Assembly (NCBI RefSeq): GCF_964355755.1
Contig: NC_092676.1
Span: 8,536,288 to 8,600,287, forward strand
Direction: 5' to 3'
Source: Antedon mediterranea
Taxonomy: Eukaryota; Echinodermata; Crinoidea; Comatulida; Antedonidae
Length of the DNA: 64,000 bases
Position 1 is the stretch's first letter. Every line of letters begins with the position of its first letter. Positions 11,708-24,254 of this stretch are shown here, one piece after another. The translations under genes and the position numbers were made by a program. Under the pieces are notes generated by a model. The model did no database searches. It was not told the origin of the DNA and saw nothing but the letters and a program-made list of their open reading frames with translations.

Positions 11708-11828
11708 CTGCAGACCATCACACCTCTCCCGCCATCCTCCGAGTTGCAACCTGCGCATGCTCAAGTACCTATGAATATGCATTAATTAACATGCATATTC
11801 ATTTTTAGAGAGGTGTGACGATCTGCAG
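11708..11828. repeat. 121-bp inverted-repeat element with nested palindrome
   Basis: Arms 11708-11728 (CTGCAGACCATCACACCTCTC, minus its last base here) and 11808-11828 (GAGAGGTGTGACGATCTGCA plus G) pair with two mismatches in 21. Between them GAATATGCAT and ATGCATATTC pair around TAATTAAC. No target duplication is clear. It may be a MITE, or a structured or regulatory segment downstream of the channel gene. Confidence 0.6.
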
Positions 11829-14304
11829 CCACAAACAAATAATAAAAAATAAAAAAGAATTCTAAAAAAAAATAAACTCAAATGAAATGAAAAAAAAAAA
11901 GACGTTACATGATCATAAATAAATAAAGTTGTACATTTACTTCAGAAACTGTTTCTACCTGAAAAAGTTTTACTTTGATATTTGCGGTAATATTGAATTG
12001 AATATATACCTATGTAAAGCCTTCATATCTGTCCTTAAATTTGATACAAGACACAACAATTAAGGGCACTTGTAGATTAAATGCGCACAAACATTAAGGC
12101 ATTTACATTTGAAAACATTTGTTTAAAAAGGCAGATGTTTCTTTGAACAGTTTGTATCAACGTTTATTTGTTAGAAACAAAAAATAATAAATTATATTTT
12201 AAAACAAATGATAAACAAATGATAAACATAATGGGATGAAATAAAATGAGACATGTTTCCACATCTGAGACGTGTAAAACCTACTCAAAAAATTAGTTAA
12301 TGAATGAGTCTCAAAATCTTATTTTCAAATTAGTAGATAACACAATATGGTTTATTTCCATTTTATTTAGATAACAATCGACTGATATGCTGACAGAGAA
12401 TTTGAGAAAGTGAAGATGATAGTAAAAGCATCTAAGAATGTACTATTACTACTGCTAACTACTTTGATGTAAGAAGTTAATTAGGTAGTACCATGCAATG
12501 AATAGATCCAGTAGTAAATGTCATAACACTAAAATAATCTAGACAGCTAGTAGTAGCCTACTATTACATGACTATGAACAGACCCATAGCTTGGAATTTG
12601 TAATGATCTTGATCACATCAGGATACAGTCGTCTTATGTTATGTGCATATGTGTTGTGTTGTAAGGATGTGTGTCTCGTGCATTTTCGGTGCCCATTTTC
12701 AGTGCATGTGAGTGCATGGTTAGGGTGACGGCAACGGTTTAACAAAAAATTGAAAGAAATATTAAATATGTAAAGATGAAAATTGGAATGTTTTTGTTTA
12801 TAAAATAAATTCTAAAAACAAAAAACGGATTTATTATATAAATATATATGGGAAAAATATGTACGGATGGAGAATAATAAAAACAGTTTGTTTTTTAATG
12901 CCGTCACTCGTTTTTTGAATTTCCACTGTGCATTGATTGTGACTTTCTTTTAAACAAAATTATCCATGCTAAGGGCCTGAAGAATACTGTGAGGAGGATG
13001 AGGTGAATGCATGCTTATGAAAGGTGAAAGGTCAGCCATGAGTACTTTCTAAACACATTTCTTTACACAACAAAAAATAAAGTAAATGATAGTGCACCCA
13101 AGACATATTTTGTGGTTTGATTCTTGACTTAAGATGGACTGTTCTAGTAGCATCGGCTTGTGCCCAAGAAATGCTAGAAGAGTGCCGTTGAGAAGTTGTG
13201 TCCGCACTTGATCGAATAATGTGTAGTGCGAAACATCATTGACACAGAAAGAAAGAATGTGGTACCGGTAACACCCAGTGACAACAGAATATAAATGAAG
13301 ATTCAACAAAGATAATAATAAGAGTTATCAATACTTATTCCCTAATTTCTGCTATTTCATTTATGTGTGTAATTTTTTTATTTAAAGGATAATTTTGAAG
13401 GATAATCGGGAAAAACAGTGGGAAAGGGTTAAATAGGAAAAAAGGATTGGACGATTCTAGCATTCATCAGGGAAATATCATTGGAAATTTTAATACAATA
13501 ATTTTAATTTAATTTAGAACAGCAAACAAAACAAAAATTAAACGGTTTTAATAACAGAATACAAATGACCAAGTACGTTACGGTTGAATGAACACTGTAC
13601 CCAGTCAACGGCTAATGAATATGTATGTATGTATTGATTTTTAAAGTCAAGTACTTTTATGCTGTGTGTGTATTGTATATGCCTACACAAGCCTTTTACT
13701 TGGATCAATATTGTACTATCTCAGTTCTGTATTTCACAAACATGAGTTTCATTTTAAATAAACCAGTTATGCTAACGGCGTGGTTGATGTATTAGGCTAC
13801 AGTACAAATCATATTAAGAACATTTATAAATTAATTGATTACCTAACCTGCGGTAAACTCACTACTTGTTTCTTCGCAGAGTAAATCATACATCACATTT
13901 CAAATTCTTTATTAAGTAAGACTGAATGATTTGGTAAATTTTTAGATGATTCAGTTAAAATTTACATTTGACATTTCTAATTGTATTTCGTGTGCCTGTT
14001 CAATGAATGCATTATGGGTAATGTTTCTCTTTTTAATAATAATTTATCTATGCAAATCACAGTGTTATATATAAATGATGTTCTGTGAATTTATATGCAT
14101 AGAAGTTGTTGTTATAATAGATTGTTACCAAAAACAAAAAACCACCCTGCAAATAATTTCACAACAGCATTATGGCATCAATTATCTTATGCTACGTGTT
14201 TATTTCATATACACATAATATATTATGCATATACAATACACATTAATACAAAATATTTAAAAATATTGATAAGAGAAATCTTAGAAACTGAAAACTTGTT
14301 CCAA

Positions 14305-14375
14305 TCAGGATTTGAACTCAGATTGTCTGCTAATAGGCAGGTCCCTAACCACAACGCCACAAAGTGCATCATGGC
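14305..14375 (-). mobile_element. tRNA-like SINE head fragment
   Basis: On the minus strand the segment reads as a tRNA-like unit: A-box region GTGGCGTTGTGGTTAGGGAC, then a B box in GAGTTCAAATCCTG about 35 bases later. It does not look like a complete tRNA, and no long body follows, so it is taken as a SINE head fragment of the type seen at 52325 (GTGGCGCAGTGGTTAGAGC). Confidence 0.55.
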
Positions 14376-17300
14376 GAATTCAAGTACAGTTTGAAACAAA
14401 GATTTTCGGCCTCTTGAGCGAGACGGGCGTACAGAACGATTCTAACACGTTCTGGTTTCTCGTTCAGCAAAGATAAATTCTCATCTTACAGTGGCATGAC
14501 CTAAAGGTCACCGTGTTCATTGATGCACATTTCCTGTTGTAATTTCATGGTTTCGTTTGAATCTCATGTTTGTGTTTAATTTCTTACTTATCAACCTGAT
14601 GTAATTTCACCTTCTCATAATCAATGTCTTTCAGAAATAGTTTATAGATAAAATAGTAGTAAACTGCAATTTTTGTGTACAAAATATTCACAAAATTTTA
14701 AATTGTTTCTTACAGTTAACATTAAAATGTCCTATAAATGTTATTTTATGAAAATGATTATTTACATTTTGCAGTCACATATTATACCAAAAGTTCTTTT
14801 TTGTTATTAAAATTCTCATCAGGTTTGAATAACAATACAACGGTTGTAGTAATTGAAAAAAGGGAGAAAATATATTTAAATATAAAGTAAATAAATTTAA
14901 CAAAAATGTATTAATAAATAAATTAAAAACCTAACTTTTTTTTAAAACTAACATAAAAGTGCATAGTGAACTCCATATGAGCTTCATATCAGCATTGTGT
15001 GTATTTAATATAACGGCTATATTAGGCTGTTCTGTATTCTACCTTGTGTTCTACTAGCATGTTGTGCAAGAGTGCTCTTAATCTAGTAGCTTTCTACGAA
15101 TAATAGTTGAATAATTGTTGTCATACCGGTGAGGTTTCCTCATTCTTTCTTTTTTTAAAACGCCGCCTTCGCTTTTTATTTCACTTCTTATCCAGTCCTA
15201 AGTCCCATTAAGATCGCCCGTGTGTACGTAGTGATTGTTCACGGGTGTGCAACAGAGCATGCAATCTATCAACATTCGTTACATTCTTCATTTCATATAG
15301 CTTCTTTAATAGACGAGAAATTTCGTTTTTGTAAAAGCTATAGAAACGGAGCACGGTTTACTTAGATGTGTCAAACTTCGTCGAAGATATTATCAACCGA
15401 GAATTGAGTTTGCAACGTCCAAGTAACTACTCCGTCTTTACAGCTTTCACAAAAATAAAATTTATCATCTATTCGGCACATTATTTCTGAAGATGACACA
15501 AACATAGTTTTATTGCTTTCTTGAGATGAAACATTCGGCATGCATACCTAATGAGATCTTATGAATATTCATATGCAATACGAATATGCATTTATGCAGC
15601 ATGCCATGATTAGCATATTCACATAATAACATGTCATAATTCAATATCTTAAAACCATTTTATTTTGTGATTTATTTTTGTTCGTTCCTAATATGTTATT
15701 ATTTTTAGCTTCTTCTCGTTCATTTAAGATATACAAATTATTGCTTGATATACTTTTAAGTTCTCATGCTATTGTTTTTAATCATGCAGTTTAAAATCAT
15801 CTCTTGTTTATAATTCGGTCTCTCCATTGTTCTTGCCTTTTTCGTTTCCATCCGTCCCCTGCTTAATGGTCTCAATTTTTCCACTAAAATAATGATACGC
15901 TTGTTCATTAATGTGCATAGGCAGTTATACTCAGTGAAAACAGAACATTTGCTCCGACTTTCTTACGTTTGTTTTTACGTTCAACCATACTTACTTTTCC
16001 ATTCGCTCATTATTATGCAAACTCACCTGTTATTTTAAATATTTAGTTTGAAAATAAATATGTAAATTTGATTCCCATTAATTTATTTATAAATATTTGC
16101 ACAGAGAAAGTGAAGAGAAGATCCTAATACAGAGCTTATGATAAATACATATTTCGATCTTCACACAAACACACATTTTTCGTTTAGTATACAATATATG
16201 CTGGAGGTGTTTTCAGTATAATATCTTTAATGTCAAGCTAAATTAAAATAATATGGCTATTATGAATTTATAAAAATGTACCAAGATATGTTAATTTATT
16301 ATGTAATCATTTGTTGATTTATCAGATAAAGATTAAAAAGGTTAAAATTGTAAAAAATGCTTATTACTATACTCATGCTTATACATATTAATATTTGTAT
16401 GCCAAAGGTATTTAAATGGATTATTGTTATAGAATACGAGTATGTCTGGGAATGGAGTCTTGTTTGATTTTTAATAAATAATATTAGAACTGAACTATGG
16501 CGTGTTCACACTGGGCTTTTACAAGTGAAGTAATATTAAAGTCTGTTCACACGATACAGAATTAAAAGATATATTATTTTAGCAGTTATTATGCGATTGT
16601 TCTATTATTTAACTACGGTTTGTCACGTTTTTTTCTCAATTAAATTTGATAGTTTGTGTACAGCTTTTAAAAAGTGTACAAAAATATACCCACATTTCAA
16701 ACAATGCAATGTCTATTTTTCCATTAAATATGATTGCGAGTAGAGGAAAGTGCATAGAAAAATAATATATTTACTTTAAATTAATAGTTTTAGAATTATA
16801 TATTTTAATATTAACAATCTAATACAGGAATTTGAATGTGTATATAGTGGTTTTTTTTTTATTTAATGTAATTTAAACCTTGTTATATGTGCTACGAGAA
16901 ATTCTTATATCAATAACATAATTAATTTTCAATAAAGAGCTTATCACTTCAGAAAACATGTGATTCATCTTAATTAATTTCTCTTAATTAGATAATAGGT
17001 TTAAATTGATTAAATATCTGTACATATTTCAATGTATAATGTCATAAATTGTTTACATTCTCCAAACTTGATAATAATTATAATTACTAATTGCGTCAAA
17101 ACATTTTTATTTTCTATTTTAAATTTTATATCAAAATTAAATCATTTAGTGTAAGAAGTAGGATCATTGTTTGATAATACACATTTGAGTGTTTTATTTT
17201 GAAAATGATTGATTTTATTTTAAAAGTCCCGTAGAAAAAATGTTTAAATGTGTTTGTAATGTTAATATTGATTTCATGTAAATTTAATATGTAAATGTAT

Positions 17301-19988
17301 ATATTCATGCAAATATAATATTTTTAATATATGAATATTGGTAACATTTGTAAAATATAAACATGTGTCCTATAATGAGAGAGAATGAATTTAAGTTTAT
17401 ATTTTTTGAGTTTTGTGATTGCATAGTTGTTTTTGAGGATTTCGGTGAAGTTTTTGAAATTTATATAATTAAATGAATATGAGTTTACCAATTATTATAA
17501 TTTATGCACATAATTTTTAATAAAATGATACAAAATAAATATTAATTATCAATTCTGATACCTAAAAGATAACAATACTTAGATATTAAATGATGAATTT
17601 AAGATAAATATAATTTTGTTTGTGTAACCATGGAGGTATAACATCTAATATATCCATGGTGTAACTTTTAATTAAGCAATAAATTAAAATGTTAATTATA
17701 TTGTTCCAGCAAGATAATTATTAATTTGACACTTCAATTGTTATTATCTATAGAAGATATTATTGAAAATAAACAATTAACAAATTATCAAATTAAAAAC
17801 ATCATTTTTGTGTACTTCAATATAAAATTATTAAAACTATGTAAAATGATTTCATTGTTTTTAAATTTGAAAATATGTCTATATAGAATTTAAAACACTT
17901 AGAAGGTGAAAGTAATAAATTAAAACCGCTTTATAGATAATTAATAGAAGAATGTTATCCGTATAAGAATATAGGGCACGGCTAATGTTTTGTGCGACGA
18001 CGACACAAGTTAATTATGTAATTCAGTATATAATTTATGATATCATCAACATATGAATATGAATCCATAAATTATTGATCCAACAAAATAACAATATATG
18101 TATACAATAAGAAATTTTGTCCATGAGTGGTTTACAGTAAACGTAACATAGGCCAGATCTGAGCAGTTGATCAATGTTGTTCTTTGTCATACAATTTATC
18201 AATACATACTATTGTCAACGATATGTGTTGTTTCTAAATCTAATTTATAATTAATAATTTCTTTTTAATCAACTAGCGTCATTGAAAATGTTTAGTGTCA
18301 TTAAAGAATGAATTGATAGATCGTTGTTTTAGCTCGTATACAATATCCTGATATCATCATGGGAATTTCCTTCCATGCAGACACTGTACAATATCATTAT
18401 TATAATAAGTAAAATTGTCATATATTAAGTTGAAGTAGTATAGGACGCGGTAAGATAACAATCAATAGGGAGAACTGTAATGCGGGCTGAAATCAATGAA
18501 TTTCTTGAATCGTTGAATATTGACCAAGCGATAACATAAGCTGCTGCACTAGGAAATACGACTACAGACGGACCTTAATATTAAAAAGGTTCCATTTTCT
18601 GTAAATGTAATGTTCTCTATGGCCTAGTTTGGTTTTACTAGTCTCACATCAATTACCCTTGTGGTCCTAATATTTACTAGCCCGGAATATAAAATAGTAA
18701 ATACTCCTGTATTAACATACTGTATTAATGCCTGTTCATTTTACAAAGCAACTACACAGCTATTGAGTCTAACTGACATTTCTGAGAGTGCACAAAATAA
18801 CATAACCAAACTACCTCTGTGTGTCGTGAAAATTCATATTATTATCTTGCATGTGATAATTTAAATTCACTGTAATCAATTTAGAGGAAACATTTTAAAA
18901 AATCTAAATAATATATCTTCAATTAAAGTTAAAGTACTAATTAAAAGCCTACTACCCTAATACTGAAGTTAATATTTGCATAAATTGGTTGAATTTTCGT
19001 TGCAAAATTGTTTATCAAGCCATATGAATGTAAAATGGATATAAAATGAATGTGATGACTATGTCGTTTAATTGTGTAATGTCATGAACTAAGTTCAACA
19101 AAGAATGTCATAGATTTGAAAAAACACAGACAAAATACATTTACAGTTATGTTGGGAAATGCATGGTTTAAGAAAATTAATTAAAAGAATCCAAATTAAT
19201 TTGGAGATATTTTGTATTATATTTTAGTATTATGATTTAGTTATAGTTGATATTTAATATTATTCTTTTTAAATCATACCCCACCTTCACCCTTCACTCT
19301 CACAAGTTTGCACAATATCACATTAAAAAACCCCTAATAGTAAAAGCACTAGAGCCTTTATTAATCTCTCTTAAACTCTCACAAAAAAAGGGGGGATAGA
19401 ACAATTTTAAGGCTAAAAAACATCAACTCAAAAGCAAAGAAATCCTAATATACAATGTTATGTAAATTTAGACAGTATGGAAGCTCTGGACAACCACAAT
19501 ACGTATTAAAATACCATTAAATGGTTTAATATCACCTTAATCTAAAATTTGAATGAGAAATATTTCAAAAAAATTTCAAAATGTTATAGATTTATTATTA
19601 TAATTGATATAAGGATTTATATTTGTTGCATTTTTATCACCACAATGATAATAATACTATTTTTTGGGAGGTTAATTTTTCATTTTATGATTTTGAATTG
19701 CAATTATTAATATAATAAATTAATGTTTGATGCCTGAACCTGATATATATATACTTGTTTTCAGACAGCACCGATATTTAATAATTTTAAGGATTAAAAA
19801 AAAGATAAATATGCTATTAAAATTGCTCATTTTTACATAATTTTGAAAGCAACATATTTCAAAATTTGCTTATTTTTTCTTTGTTTTGAAAAAAAAGGGA
19901 AACATAGAAAATAATTACATTTTTGCACCTTATTAAAGCTGAATGAGCAATATTGGATAAGACGTTTGCATAGGAAGGGAAACTCATG
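14376..19988. other. AT-rich region downstream of the Kv1 gene
   Basis: There are no exons, RNA genes or clear transposons. Most of it (16-19.9 kb) is extremely AT-rich. A less AT-rich patch lies at about 14.4-15.5 kb with an imperfect long hairpin (15325-15456). A MITE-like phrase GTTCACAC occurs twice near 16505-16552 (TGTTCACACTGG, TGTTCACACGAT), hinting at a short inverted or duplicated element too degraded to define. Confidence 0.45.
15325..15456. other. Long imperfect hairpin
   Basis: Arms 15325-15351 and 15430-15456 match in 22 of 27 positions as inverted repeats (core AAAGCT near 15335, ACGGAG at the arm end), with a loop of about 78 bases. All mismatches are transitions, so G-U pairing in one or other transcript would keep much of the stem. 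It lies about 4.6 kb past the Kv1 stop codon. It could be an old MITE or a structured RNA segment. Confidence 0.4.
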
Positions 19989-19994
19989 TTTATT
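19989..19994 (-). terminator. Candidate polyadenylation signal for the Kv1 gene
   Basis: TTTATT on the plus strand reads AATAAA on the minus strand, 65 bases past the stop codon. It is the first canonical hexamer after the coding region. AT-rich sequence gives such hexamers by chance, and Kv1 3' UTRs are often long, so this may not be the site used. Confidence 0.25.
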
Positions 19995-20059
19995 CATTTT
20001 TCTTTGCTGTTTAAATACTATCGTTGATAACAAATACTTATTTAGTTTAAGATCGGTAA

Positions 20060-21634
20060 TCATACATCCGTTTCTACTGAGAGTGAACTCATATTAATAC
20101 AATTACCTTGCACATTATTGAACTTTGACCTATCATTATTTGTCGTGGTTTTTAGGTTCGAGTTTGTCATCCCGTCTTCCATCTCCACGCAATCCACCGA
20201 TGCCGTGTCGCCGTCTTGTTTCAGCATTCCCTGTTCTATCATCGCAGGAGCACTGCTTACGTGCGAGTACTGCGACGTATCTTCGGTATCGGCTTCACGG
20301 TGATAGAAGTAGTTGAAGTTTGAAACGATTACCGGTACAGGCAATGCTATTGTTAACACTCCTGTTATTGCGCAGAGTGAGCCAACAATTTTCCCCCCTA
20401 TTGTCTGTGGTTTCATGTCACCATAACCTACGGTAGTCATAGTGACTACCGCCCACCAAAATGCGTCTGGAATACTGCTGAATTCGGATTCCTCAAAATC
20501 AGCTTCTGCAAAGTACACAGCGCTTGAGTATAGAACAACACCAATACACATAAAGAATATGAGTAGCCCGAGTTCACTCACACTCGCCCTCAATGTTCTC
20601 CCTAATATTTGTAGGCCTTTAGAGTGCCTTGACAATTTAAATATTCTGAACACGCGCACTAGACGTACAACTCGAAGGATGGCCAGGGACATAGCTTGTT
20701 CATTGCTTTGCTCACCTTTTGGTTCTGAGATCTCAGCAACCATGGTACCCAGTTGGATAAAGTATGGCACGATAGCCATAAGATCTATTAAGTTCATTAT
20801 ATTCTTAAGAAACATCAGCTTACTTGGACTGGAAATAAATCTAACAACTAACTCTAATATGAACCACAAGATACAACATGATTCTATTATAAAGAAAGGA
20901 TTTTTGAAGCCACGATACTGGTCAACATCAGTATTATTTTTACTTAAGTCTATTTTATCCTCAAACTCTGGCATAGTTTCCATACAGAAAATGACTATGG
21001 AGATTAGAATGACTGCAACGGATATAATCGCTACAATTCTTGCTCCCCTAGAACTCTCAGGATATTCAAACAGCAACCATATTTTTTGTTGCCATAATTT
21101 GTCTGGCAATTTTCTGTCCTCTTCCTTTATGAATCCTTCATCTTCTCGATATTTTGATAGCGCATCTTCACCGAGGTCATAGAACTTTACTTCTTCCGTG
21201 AAGACGTCGATGGGAACGTTAACGGGCCTTCTTAGTCGACCGCCACTTTGATAATAGTAGAGAATAGCATCAAAACTTGGCCGGTTACGATCGAAGAAAT
21301 ATTCATTTCGCAAAGGGTCAAAATATCTAATGCGTTTCTCTGGATTACCGAGCAACGTGTTTGGAAATTGATTTAAAGTTTTTATCTGCGTTTCAAATCG
21401 CAGGCCACTGACATTGATGACCACACGTTCCCAACTCGGTTCTTGTCCGTGTCCAAAGTCCAAACTATCCGCCCTGCTGTCTCCATCGTCTAATAATTTT
21501 GGGAGTGAGAGGGAGTTGTGTTTTCCAATACCCCCCTGACCCGTTCCCCCGGTGGAGCCAGTAGATCGTATAGACCTGGGTTGATAACTTCCATTTGCGC
21601 TTCCCTCATTCCCTCCTGCCGTTACGGCCTCCAT
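20060..21634 (-). CDS. Shaker-type (Kv1) voltage-gated potassium channel, single coding exon
   Basis: Encodes a 524-residue pore-forming subunit of a tetrameric plasma-membrane K+ channel that repolarises excitable cells. The cytoplasmic T1 assembly domain spans about residues 69-165 ([12 protein letters not shown] to the LGEDAL region). S1 is about 199-219, with an NNT glycosylation sequon at 233 in the S1-S2 loop. S2 is about 247-266 and S3 about 277-296. S4 (314-335) carries the repeated arginines of [20 protein letters not shown]5 is 353-375, the filter TTVGYGD 400-406, and S6 416-439 with the PVP gate motif. The protein ends ETDV, a class I PDZ ligand like that of vertebrate Kv1 channels. 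The start is the ATG at 21634 (context AAAAAATGG). The frame stays open upstream to a TAA at 21803-21805 but has no other ATG. Lys408 sits two residues after the filter Asp, as in Kv1.4, which predicts weak external TEA block. Length and domain order are normal and nothing is broken. Confidence 0.97.
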   Translation of the reverse strand: MEAVTAGGNEGSANGSYQPRSIRSTGSTGGTGQGGIGKHNSLSLPKLLDDGDSRADSLDFGHGQEPSWERVVINVSGLRFETQIKTLNQFPNTLLGNPEKRIRYFDPLRNEYFFDRNRPSFDAILYYYQSGGRLRRPVNVPIDVFTEEVKFYDLGEDALSKYREDEGFIKEEDRKLPDKLWQQKIWLLFEYPESSRGARIVAIISVAVILISIVIFCMETMPEFEDKIDLSKNNTDVDQYRGFKNPFFIIESCCILWFILELVVRFISSPSKLMFLKNIMNLIDLMAIVPYFIQLGTMVAEISEPKGEQSNEQAMSLAILRVVRLVRVFRIFKLSRHSKGLQILGRTLRASVSELGLLIFFMCIGVVLYSSAVYFAEADFEESEFSSIPDAFWWAVVTMTTVGYGDMKPQTIGGKIVGSLCAITGVLTIALPVPVIVSNFNYFYHREADTEDTSQYSHVSSAPAMIEQGMLKQDGDTASVDCVEMEDGMTNSNLKTTTNNDRSKFNNVQGNCINMSSLSVETDV

Positions 21635-21940
21635 TTTTTCGCTGCTGTTTTTGCTAGTACTTGCCGCACTACTCCGCCACGGGGGTGCCCACCTATCACA
21701 ATCAAGCTTGCCCGAGTTTCTGGCAGTCCCGCGTGGGGGCGGGCCACCCTCGGTCGGCAAGCGTAACACTACAGCACACACGGTGGCAACACAAAAAAAA
21801 ACTTAATCAGAAAGTGGCCAAACCTTTTTTAGGTTTGGCATAAAAGCTTTTTTAAAAGAAAACAGCCAGGACAACCACGTTTGAATATAAATGAACCGCA
21901 AAATGGTATTTTCCTTGGCTATTTAATATATTCATATACG

Positions 21941-21960
21941 CATCATCAATATTGATGATG
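21941..21960. promoter_or_regulatory. Perfect 20-bp palindrome upstream of Kv1
   Basis: CATCATCAATATTGATGATG is its own reverse complement. It lies about 310 bases upstream of the Kv1 start codon. It could be a dimeric factor site or chance; ATTGATGA contains a homeodomain-like core. Confidence 0.35.
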
Positions 21961-22412
21961 ACTTTACCACTCCTGTCCTTTAAACACCCTGTTTTGTCCT
22001 CCAAAAAAACGCTTTGCAGAGTTATGACGAACTAAGCAATAAGAAGCCTACCTGACCAGCGCGCAGATGAGCTACTCAAAAATGAGAGCACACTCTTCCT
22101 CCGTTGCCACCAGCGAAATTAAAACGTGGAATTTATCTCACTTCAAAATTAAAACAATTCACAATTCTTCTTTTCTCAACATAAGCTGCAATACACGTAT
22201 TTCCAACATATTCCGTTCTTGCGTTTTCCTTGACTTTGTGCTAAGTTTTAGTATTTAACTGTGCCATTTTCTCCATCTAAGCAAGGATATTTCGGCACTA
22301 AACTTCTTACTCCCTCGCATCAGTCGCCAAAATAACAACACTGTTCGAAGATGTTAAACATAATTGAACTTTCCACTTGAATACCCGGATGAGCAAGGGC
22401 CCATCAATTTCC

Positions 22413-22420
22413 TGACGTCA
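22413..22420. promoter_or_regulatory. Full palindromic CRE-like site
   Basis: TGACGTCA is the consensus cAMP-response element bound by CREB/ATF factors. It lies about 780 bases upstream of the Kv1 start codon in a less AT-rich stretch, a plausible position for a promoter-proximal site if a 5' non-coding exon exists. Confidence 0.4.
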
Positions 22421-24223
22421 CAGCGCATATTTGATTCAAAATTGGAATAGTTTAGATTCCATTTCGCTCAAGTTCAACCAATTGATCTGCACTAAATAAT
22501 TCATAAACCATCTATCGATTAATTCAAACTCTGCATATGATAATCAGCTCATAAACAATGAGTTACAACTTCCCTTGCGTCTAGGAGCTCAGTGCGATAG
22601 CGCAGCGTGTCATCTAATATCACAATTTATTCTTTTTATGCAAGATATACAACAAATATACGCCCTTAGGTCACCAAATTTTACATTTGTAATAAACGTT
22701 TATTTATTATTAGATCAATGAATATTAATACAATTGTTGAATATATTAATACAAAAGCAGTTTACACGGAATATTAATATAGTAGTTACATAATGATAAC
22801 TCGTTCACAGAAACGAAATACAATAATATAAGCTAATAATTTAGTGTTGCTAATTTAAAAAATGTTTTTTTTAAAGTGTAATAATGTTTTGACGTGTTAA
22901 TGTTTAATTATAAGTGGTGGGTGAACGTGGGCGTGGTAGGGGCGTATTGTTTTATTTTAATCAATTAATTTTGTTTATGAAATATTGCCATAATACAATT
23001 CTAAGGATATTGCCAGCCTTTTCGGTGTCCATGGAAATAAAGTGTCGTCTCCTCCTGAGAGATGCTGATTATTAAGTACGCGGGCGTAACCGGCGTAATC
23101 CGTTGCCCCGACGACGATAATGCTGTTATTGAGGGCGCTATGTTAAAATATTAAATTATGTGAATACAAGTGATTCCTTCTTTACATTTAGTGAGGTTGT
23201 TACGACTCTGTGTAAAACGCCTTTAAAATTAAAAGTATTAATGAAATTGTGGTACGAAATGCAAAATCAAAATTGTGTTATAAATAGTATCATTTATTAC
23301 TGCTTTTGAACTCAATAACAAAATAAAAATCCTCTTAAATAAATCAGAACCATAAAAATTGAATTCAAAATCCAGTCCAGTCCAATCCTCAAAAAATTTT
23401 TTCACTAATTTAACTTTCCAAAGAGCTCTATTTCTTGCTGTATTCATCATTCCATCGATTCCAATCTGATTTTCTTTTATATACAGTATCTTAAGTTCTT
23501 TAAAAAAGATAAATAAACTTGTTTTATGTCTGCCGATTCTACCAGTTTTGGTTGTTTTCTTGCATACGGTCATGCAAGAGCTTCAGAGTGTTTTCGTCAT
23601 TTCGGAGTACTAAATTGCTGGAAATGCATTCTTGTTCTGTTTATTACAATTTCGCAACTGTATTTTCATTCAAGTTATAATAAACAATAAGATCGTTGTA
23701 TTGTCACGATATTATTGCTCTTACTAATCATGACGTAATTTGTTTGGACGTGTGACAATATCATTTTCATCAAAGGAAGCATAAATTATTATTCTATAGT
23801 TCTAGAATGAACATTTTTTATATTTCTTTTGTTTTATGTATGAAAAATGCATATATATAAATTTCTATTTATCGTCAATCGTTATCGTCCTATTGTAAAC
23901 GGGCCTTAAATGTGTCCAGAAGGTGTCCCGTAAATAGGGGTTCTAAAGTACTACCGTAGTACATTTTTTTTACCAAAAATAACTGTTCAATTATTAGATT
24001 AATTTACGGAACATAAAACGGTTAAAATAGAAAAATTAATTCAGAGTTTGAAAAACGTAGGCGTGACAATATTAAAAAAGTTTGGATTTTGTTTGTACTA
24101 TAGAGGGCGACATGTTATTATCCTTGAACATCATGTAGAACCTTGGCTTTGGGTCGCCGTCGTCGTCACTGAGTGCCCAACGTACTGGTAGCGTCCTCAT
24201 AGCTCAGCGACACAACGTAAACA

Positions 24224-24232
24224 ATGAAGTAA
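24224..24232 (+). promoter_or_regulatory. Two-codon upstream ORF (ATG AAG TAA)
   Basis: A minimal uORF ends 22 bases before the proposed start of the mosaic gene. If transcription starts upstream of it, it could lower initiation at the main start. The same bases contain GTAAGT, so they could instead be a 5' splice site of an alternative leader exon. Confidence 0.3.
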
Positions 24233-24254
24233 GTCAAGATTGAATGATTGAAAC

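Larger units (their letters stand above)
7994..14304. other. AT-rich gene desert
   Basis: No exon or RNA gene is recognised over 6.3 kb. Open frames here are under 100 codons, mostly start at non-ATG codons and have lysine/isoleucine-rich composition typical of AT-rich DNA. Two inverted-repeat elements (10041-10129, 11708-11828) are listed separately. The region is downstream of the minus-strand channel gene, so far-3' UTR or enhancers cannot be excluded. Confidence 0.5.
21635..24160. promoter_or_regulatory. Divergent intergenic region between Kv1 and the mosaic gene
   Basis: About 2.6 kb separates the two start codons, and the genes are transcribed away from each other. It should hold both promoters and the Kv1 5' UTR. 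Seen here: a palindrome at 21941-21960, a full CRE-like octamer at 22413-22420, and a GC-richer patch at about 23030-23140 (GTACGCGGGCGTAACCGGCG). A fragment of a dispersed repeat lies at about 23910-23955 (GGTGTCCCGTAAATAGGGGT), related to the flanks of the 28.9-kb and 50.4-kb minisatellites. On the minus strand a pyrimidine-rich run followed by CTGTAG (ending at 21769) could be a 3' splice site for an upstream non-coding exon. The open frame at 23238-23573 (minus) has no recognisable domain. Confidence 0.5.

Noticed and set aside
20442-21182. 246-codon plus-strand frame
   Set aside because: Antisense shadow of the Kv1 coding exon, with no homology of its own.
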